A DNA stretch of 64,000 nucleotides from Bos javanicus (lineage: Eukaryota; Chordata; Mammalia; Artiodactyla; Bovidae): the NCBI RefSeq assembly GCF_032452875.1, contig NC_083880.1:54820829-54884828 (forward strand), in the 5' to 3' direction. The notes under the pieces were generated by a model, which was not told the origin of the DNA, ran no database searches, and saw nothing but the letters and a program-made list of their open reading frames with translations. Position 1 is the stretch's first letter. Every line of letters starts with the position of its first letter. Both the position numbers and the translations under genes were made by a program. Positions 58,182 to 64,000 of this stretch are shown here, piece by piece.

Positions 58182-58541
58182 CTGGGGCTTCCCTGGTGGC
58201 TCAGTGGTAAAGGGTCTGCCTGACAATGCAAGAGACACAGGTTCAATCCCTGATATGCCGAGATCCCACGTGCCGGGGGACAACGACGCCCGTGCACCAC
58301 AACTACTGAGCCTGTGCTCTAGAACCTGGGAGCTGTAACTACTGGAGCCCAAGAGCCTGGAGCCCGTGCTCCGCAACAGGAGAAGCCACTGCAATGAATA
58401 GTAGCCTCATCTCTCTGCAACTAGAGAGTAGCCCCCGCTCGCCACAACTAGAGCGAAGTCCTCACAGCAACAAAGACCTAGCACAGCCAAAAATAAATAA
58501 AATGGCAAATTTAAAATACATATATATTTTAAAAGACAATA
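58171..58541 (+). mobile_element. CHR SINE, full length, nested in L1, with 11-bp target-site duplication
   Basis: Body about 58182-58530, starting GGGGCTTCCCTGGTGGCTCA and running through CACAACTACTGAGCCTGTG and AGAAGCCACTGCAATGAA to AAAAATAAATAAAATGG. AAAAGACAATA at 58171-58181 is repeated exactly at 58531-58541. Confidence 0.93.
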
Positions 58542-58548
58542 TCAAGAG

Positions 58549-58675
58549 AGGACTTCCCTGGTGGTCTTGTGGTTAAGATTTTTGCCTTCTAATGCTGGGG
58601 GTATGGGTTCAATCCCTGTTTGGGGAATCAGGATCCCATGTGCCTTGAGGCCAACCCCCCCCCAAAAAAAACCCA
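58549..58675 (+). mobile_element. CHR-type SINE, short form
   Basis: GAGGACTTCCCTGGTGGTC, then TGGGTTCAATCCCTGTTTGG and GGATCCCATGTGCC, ending in C-rich and A-rich tail sequence. It lies only a few bases after the preceding CHR insertion. Confidence 0.85.
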
Positions 58676-59165
58676 TAAACAATATTGTAACAATTTCAGT
58701 AAAGACTTTTAAAAAAAGGTCCACATCAAATCAAAATCTTTTTTAAAAAATGATGGTAGCTATACCCTAATACAAAATAAAAAGTTCAAAAAAAAAGATG
58801 GATACAAACACCAGTCCCCAAAGGGCACACACAGTTGCCCACCAGTCACCAAAGGGCACACACTCTAAGATCCCATAGAGTATTTTGGGAATGACAGATT
58901 CTAGAAATGGAGAACAGGTCAGTGGCTGCGGGGGTTTAGGGACAGGGGCCCCAGGGGCGGTGTTCATAGAAGGACAAGGGGAAGAAAGGTCACAGTAGGT
59001 ATTGGGAATGCTGACTCAGCATTGGTGGTAGGTCTGGGAAACTACAGAGGAGATGAGACTGTGTAGAACTTCACACACACACCAGGGCAGTTAACGATCT
59101 GCAATTTAATGAAGACTTTAAAAATGGTCCACATAAAAAAAAAAAAAAACTTAAAAAAAATTTTT
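58676..59165 (+). mobile_element. Probable L1 3' UTR remnant with A-rich end
   Basis: GACAGATTCTAGAAATGG, then GAACAGGTCAGTGGCTGCGG and a GAAGACTTTAAAAATGGTCC stretch resemble the tail of old L1, followed by A-runs near 59135-59165. Probably the continuation of the L1 split by the SINEs just before it. Confidence 0.5.
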
Positions 59166-59533
59166 TTAATAAAATAAAAATTAAAAAATCAAACCCCAGA
59201 AATGTACATTATGTCTCTTGATTGCTAAGCTTTTAGTGCCGCCTTACATTTTCATACTTTCTCCTCAGCCAGATTCAGCCCTGGTAGGGACTCCGGCCAC
59301 ACAGACAGCCCTCTTCTCCTGCCCCTCACCCTCCACCAGCCCCTGTCCAGGCTCTACAGGCCAACCTGGATCCTTCACCTGATCCTGCACAGCTCAGCTC
59401 AGGACTGGCACAGCCCTCTGGCCTGGTGGAACAAGCCGGGGTGGATCCTACCCTGAGACTCCCCTTCTCATCTTTCTGCAAGAATCAGTTGCCTTCCAGC
59501 ACTCTGTCACAGGCGAAAAACAAAACGAACCCC

Positions 59534-59686
59534 AGAAATGCAAGTGACATGGTGGGACTCCCCTGGGGGTCCAGAGGTTAAGACTCTGCCTTCCAATGCC
59601 CGGGCGCAGTTTAGATCCCTGGTCAGAGAATGAAGGTCTCACTTGCCATGGGGAGGAGGAAAAAAATTTTTTTAAAGAAATGGAAG
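59534..59686 (+). mobile_element. CHR-type SINE, short form, with target-site duplication
   Basis: Body about 59545-59675, with CCAGAGGTTAAGACTCTGCC, TTTAGATCCCTGGTCAGAG and an A/T-rich tail. AGAAATGCAAG (59534-59544) and AGAAATGGAAG (59676-59686) match at 10 of 11 bases. Confidence 0.85.
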
Positions 59687-59875
59687 CAACAGGAAAGTCT
59701 ACGGGTAGACATGGCTAAATTTAGTGAAGTCGCTCATGTGGAGGAATGCCCTGAAGCTGTCGGGATGGAATGAAGACTAGCCTGATCCTACCATCCACCT
59801 AAGAGCTTGCTAAAACAAGAGTCTCTGGTCTCACCTCCAATCTGCTGACTCCCAATCTCCATACCAGCCTGAACA

Positions 59876-60185
59876 TCATCCATCCATCCATCTATTAATA
59901 TCACCCATCTGTCTATCCATCCATTGATCCATTCATCTATCCAACCACCCATTGATCCACCCATCCATCCATCTATTAATACCATCCATCCATTCATCAT
60001 CCATCCATCTATTAATATCATCCATCCATTGATCTATCCATCATCCATTGATCTATCCATCCACCCATCTATATATCCATTTATCCATCCATCTATTGAT
60101 CCATCAATTCATCTGTTAATATCATCCATCCATCCATCCATCTCTCTCTCTATCCACCGATCCACCTATGTACCTGTCAGTCAGT
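59876..60185. repeat. CCAT/ATCC microsatellite, compound
   Basis: Runs of CATC CATC with interspersed TATTAATA and TGATCCAT words over about 300 bp. It gives false open frames of repeated Ile-His-Pro-Ser on the plus strand and Gly-Trp-Met-Asp on the minus strand. Confidence 0.92.
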
Positions 60186-60375
60186 CTACCTCTCTCCAGC
60201 TATTTGATTACCATCTATCACTCTTGACCTGCATTTCATGACTACAATAGACACATAAACAATTGTTTTCAGTAAGAACCCCAGAGGACTCCAACATTAG
60301 GATGTGCAAAAATGCTGTGCTCAAGACTGTGTGTGGTTCTCACCAACTGCTCAATTAAATCACCTCATTGTTAAA

Positions 60376-60925
60376 ATTCTGAATCCTTTGGCAGCTCCCC
60401 AAAAAGTTAAAGAGGAAGTCATCCTACGACCCAGCACTTCCACTCGTGTTTACCCAGGAGATCTGAAAACAGGTGATTGGTAAAACATGTGTCCATGAAT
60501 GTTCATAGCAGCATTATTCCCTGTAGCTAACAGGTGGGAGAAGAAACAAAAGTCCATCAACAGGTAAATGGATAAACAAAACATCTGTTCATACAGTGGA
60601 ATATGATTCAGCCCTGAAAAGGAGTGCTACAACACTGCTACAACACTGGTGAACCTTGGAAATACTCTGCTCAGTGAAAAAGCGAGACAGCAAAGACCAT
60701 ATGGTGTGATTCAATTATATGAACTGTCCAGAACAGGCAGACCCATAGAGACAGAAAGCAGCTTAGTTGTTGTCAGGCTGTGGGGAGTCATGGCTAACAG
60801 GTTACAGGGCTTGCTCTGGGGATGATGAAATGTTCTGGAGTCAGTGGTGTTGATTGCACAAATCTGGGATTGTACTAAATGTGCACTTTAAAGATGATTA
60901 AAATGCACAGGTAGGTGGTTATACA
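60376..60925 (+). mobile_element. Old L1 (L1M-like) 3' end
   Basis: Contains AAAAAGTTAAAGAGG, CGACCCAGCACTTCCACTC, GTTCATAGCAGCATTATTCC, AGTGGAATATGATTCAGCC and AATGTGCACTTTAAAGATG, the standard order of the L1 ORF2 end and 3' UTR. No intact frame. Confidence 0.82.
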
Positions 60926-62707
60926 CAGAAAGATCTGGGGGAAACGCAGTCAGCCTTAGCAGAGGTTACCCTGGGGAGGGGACGGGAGGTGACAATAAAA
61001 AGAGACTTTGGCCTTATTTGTGGTGTTTTACTGCTTTGCAAGGTGGGTCGTCCTTACAGTTCTCGAATTATCAAAAGGAATCTTCAATAGGGCGCCTGGT
61101 CTTGAGGCCACTCAGAGGGAGGGTTGGGGGGTGCCGCACCCTCTCCCTCCCCTAAGAAATCCCAGGCCCCCTTCACCCTTCCAACTGCCCAGGCCAAGCC
61201 CACTGCCAGTTGCCCCATCCCCCAGCCAGGTCATCAGGAGTCTGTCTTCAGTGAGGGTGGGAACAGCAGTCCCAGACATCACAGGAGCCCCTCCCCACCC
61301 TCACCCTCACCCCCCACTTTGCAGGGCCATATTAATAGGTGACCCATTTATCTGGGGGCCAGTGCCCCCCACCCCCCTCCCACCCCATCCATCAATCCAG
61401 TAACACAAACAGCAGGCAGAACAGGCCCAGCTTTTAAAGGTACATTTGCAAAAGGCTTTGATGCCTTATCTCCAACCCCTCCCAGTGCAGGGATAAAAGC
61501 CCAGGAGAGCGCCTCACCAGGCCAGGGTTTTGGCTCCAGCTGTCCAGGGAGCCAGGGCTGGGGGCCTGGAGCCCTGCTTCTGTAGCCCCCGTCCCCGGGT
61601 ATCAGAGGAAGGCCGCCCGGTGCAGAGGACTCCCGGGCCGGGCTCTGGGACCTGCCGAGACTCCCTACTCTCCTGCCCTGCCAGCTCCAGCCTTGAACTG
61701 AAGTGGAAGACTGAGGGCCCTGGGGCAGCCCATGAGCTCTGACACCAGGCCACAGTCTCTTGGACAACATGCCCTCTGAGAGATGGGTGCCCACCTGGTT
61801 AGGTCACCCCATCCCCAGCTCCTGGCTCCCTGGGGCATCAACTCTGAATGAATGCATGTGTGATGCCAAGACACCATCTCATCTTATTCTCACATCCACC
61901 CTGCCAAGTGGGCATCCTCGTCTCTGGGGTACAGTCGAGTACACTGATGCTCAAAGACTGCTCCCTAGCACCTGATTCTGACAGCCAGAAGTCTCCTAAG
62001 CAGGAGAGACCTGTTTGCATCAGGGTCGTAACCATGTGTGCACCCAGAGCTTAGGACTGAGCCCTGTAGACACTCGTACGAACACATGAGTGAATGAGTC
62101 TGTGGATGACTGGGAAGCAGCAGGTATCTGCCACCCCCAAGACCCTCCTTTGGATGCCCCCTCCTTAGGCCAGGAGGCACCTTCCCCTGCCCTTGCCCTC
62201 CACCCATGACCCCAGAGGTAGAGAAGCTTTACATGGTGCTCCTGGAAGTTGCTGGCCCGCCCAGTGGTGCCTGCGCATGAACCCTGGCCAGCTGCGGCTC
62301 TCCTGATGGCCCCTCAGTCCCAACACACTGAGAGGGGTATCCCAGACCTCACAGGGCATTTTCCTGTACTTTCATATCCACTGAGCTGGTCCAGCTTTCC
62401 CAGGCAGGTCCTTGGTGACGGCCAGTCAGATGAACAGGGAAACTGAGGCTTAAACCAGTTCCCCCAGGGGATCAGGGGCAGCTGAGCTCAAGATCCAGGG
62501 CTTGATCTGCCCAACAGAGTAAGGGAGACTCCAGGCTGGGGAAGGGGACCTGTCCCTGAGCTCCCAGGCCCTGCTCTGACGACATGGGCTCTGCTCACTC
62601 CAGGCACACTCTCTAGCCATGTGGCTTCTCCCTCCTGCTCCCACCCAACGTCACCTTCTGACCTCTCAGTGGATACCTCCTGCTCTGCACTCCCTCTAAA
62701 GGCCCCC
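60926..62707. other. Intergenic; no gene recognised
   Basis: GC-rich with no recognisable coding exon. A TATA-like GATAAAAG at 61492-61499 lies 21 bp after a CTTATCT GATA motif (see findings). Antisense MIR-like scraps lie near 61890-61990 and 62435-62500. Confidence 0.5.
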
Positions 62708-64000
62708 TCAGTCAGTTAAGTCGCAAACTCATGTCCGACTCTTTGCAACCCCATGGACTGCAGCACACCAGTCTTCCCTGTCCATCACGAACTCCCAGAG
62801 CTTGCTCAAACTCATGTCCATACAGTTGGTGATGCCATCCAACCATCTCATCCTCTGTCATCCCCTTCTCCTCCTGCCTTCAATCTTTCCCAGCATCAGG
62901 GTTTTTCCAATGAGTCGGTTCTTCATATCAGGTGGCCAAAGTATTGGAGCTTCAGCTTTAGCATCAGTCCTTCCAGTGAATATTCAGGACTGATTTCCTT
63001 TAGGATTGACTGGTTGGATCTCCTTGTAGTCCAAGGGACTCTCAAGAGTCTTCTCTAACACCACAGTTCAAAAGCATCAGTTCTTTGGCACTCAGCTTTC
63101 TTTACAGCCCAACTCTCACATCCATACACGACTACTGGAAAAACCATAGCTTTGACTAGATGAACCTTTGTCAGCAAAGTAATGTCTCTGATTTTTAATA
63201 CACTGTCTAGGTTGGTCATAGCCTTTCTTCCAAGAAGCAAGTATCTTTTCATTTCATGGCTACAGTCACCGTCTGCAGTGATTTTGGAGCCCCCAAAATA
63301 ATCTGTCACTGTTTCCATTGTTTCCCCATCTATTTGCCAGGAAGTGATGGGACCATGATCTTAGTTTCTTGAACATTGAGTTTTAAGGTAGTTTTTCACT
63401 CTCCTCTTTCACTTTCATCAAGAGGCTCTTTAGTTCCTCTTCACTTTCTGCCATAAGAGTGGTGTCATCTGCATACCTGAGGTTATTGATATTTCTTTCA
63501 GCAATCTTGATTCCAGCTTGTGCTTCCTCTAGCCTGGCATTTCGCATGATGTACTCTGCGTATAAGTTAAATAAGCAGGGTGACAATATACAGCCATGTC
63601 GTACTCCTTTCCCAATTTGGAATCAGTCTATTGTTCCACATCCAGTTCTAACTTGCTTACTGACCTGTATACACATTTCTCAGGAGGCAGGTAAGGTGGT
63701 CTGGTATTCCCATCTCTTTAAGAATGTTCCACAGTTTATTGTGATCCACACAATCAAAGGCTTTGGTGTAGTCTATAAAGCAGAAGTAGATGTTTTTCTG
63801 GAATTCTCTTGCTTTTTCTATGATCCAATGGATGTTGGCAATTTGACCTCTTGTTCCTCTGCCTTTTCTAAATCCAGCTTGAACATCTGGAAGTTCTTGG
63901 TTCACATACTGTTGAAGTCTAACTTGGAGAATTTTGAGCATTACTCTGCTAGCATATGAGATGAGTACAATTGTGCAGTAATTTGAGCATTCTTTGGCAT
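62708..64000 (-). mobile_element. BovB (RTE) LINE, antisense, cut by the window edge
   Basis: The minus strand encodes reverse transcriptase pieces in order: FIDYTKAFDCVDHNKLW (within 63657-63941), SPCLFNLYAEYIMRNA with YADDT (63383-63586) and a later segment (63055-63318). The frame is broken between them, with a small deletion near 63390 relative to the copy at 10300, so the element is inactive. Its 5' part lies beyond 64000. Confidence 0.95.

Noticed and set aside
59876..60185. CRISPR-like array
   Set aside because: Repeat units are 4-bp microsatellite words without unique spacers, and the genome is mammalian.
59788..60241. Gly-Trp-Met-Asp and Ile-His-Pro-Ser repeat proteins
   Set aside because: Translations of a CCAT microsatellite on either strand.
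62708..64000. Active retrotransposon reverse transcriptase
   Set aside because: The frame is broken several times and the copy is decayed BovB, not an intact gene.

Overview
This window is mammalian nuclear DNA from a ruminant. It carries the tRNA-Glu-derived CHR SINEs, Bov-A-type SINEs and RTE-class BovB LINE fragments that occur together in bovids, set among old L1, L2 and MIR remnants. I cannot tell cattle from sheep, goat, buffalo or a related bovid. There are no bacterial or plasmid features.

The one protein-coding gene I can support is GATA5, a zinc-finger transcription factor of heart and gut, on the plus strand. A GC-rich, TATA-less CpG island spans about 29455-30760. It contains an untranslated exon 1 that ends at a strong donor (29982|29983). 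Six coding exons follow: 30195-30732, 31987-32162, 37490-37615, 38094-38181, 38467-38594 and 38916-39071. All introns are GT-AG and the reading frame closes exactly, giving 1212 nt including the stop and 403 residues. The N-finger is coded by exon 3, the C-finger by exon 4 and the basic tail by exon 5. A 3' UTR of about 0.6 kb ends near an AGTAAA signal at 39664.

Positions 1-29455 are intergenic and contain no convincing gene. They hold a Bov-A SINE (2133), CHR SINEs (4447, 17711), an antisense 5'-truncated BovB (9602-10588), L2 and L1 relics, a diverged local duplication (15034-15271 / 15711-15945), CA/TG-rich tracts, and small clusters of GATA, MEF2 and M-CAT-like motifs. Such motifs would suit regulation of a heart and gut gene, but this is motif reading only.

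Positions 39690-64000 are also intergenic. They hold GATA and GATA+FOX motif groups at 41.3, 42.2, 42.7 and 46.1 kb, BovB fragments (46222, 47368), a 12-copy minisatellite of about 34 bp units (49280-49680), a Bov-A2 dimer with a perfect 13-bp target-site duplication (53872-54180), three L1 3'-end remnants, a nest of CHR SINEs inserted in L1 (56.9-58.7 kb), a CCAT-type microsatellite (59876-60185), and a BovB that runs off the right edge (62708-64000).

Most long open frames in the GC-rich sequence are chance ORFs. No new multi-gene system is present. The observations most worth a second look concern GATA5 control: a TATA-like box just upstream of exon 3 that could yield an isoform with only the C-finger, and several compact GATA, MEF2 and FOX motif groups.
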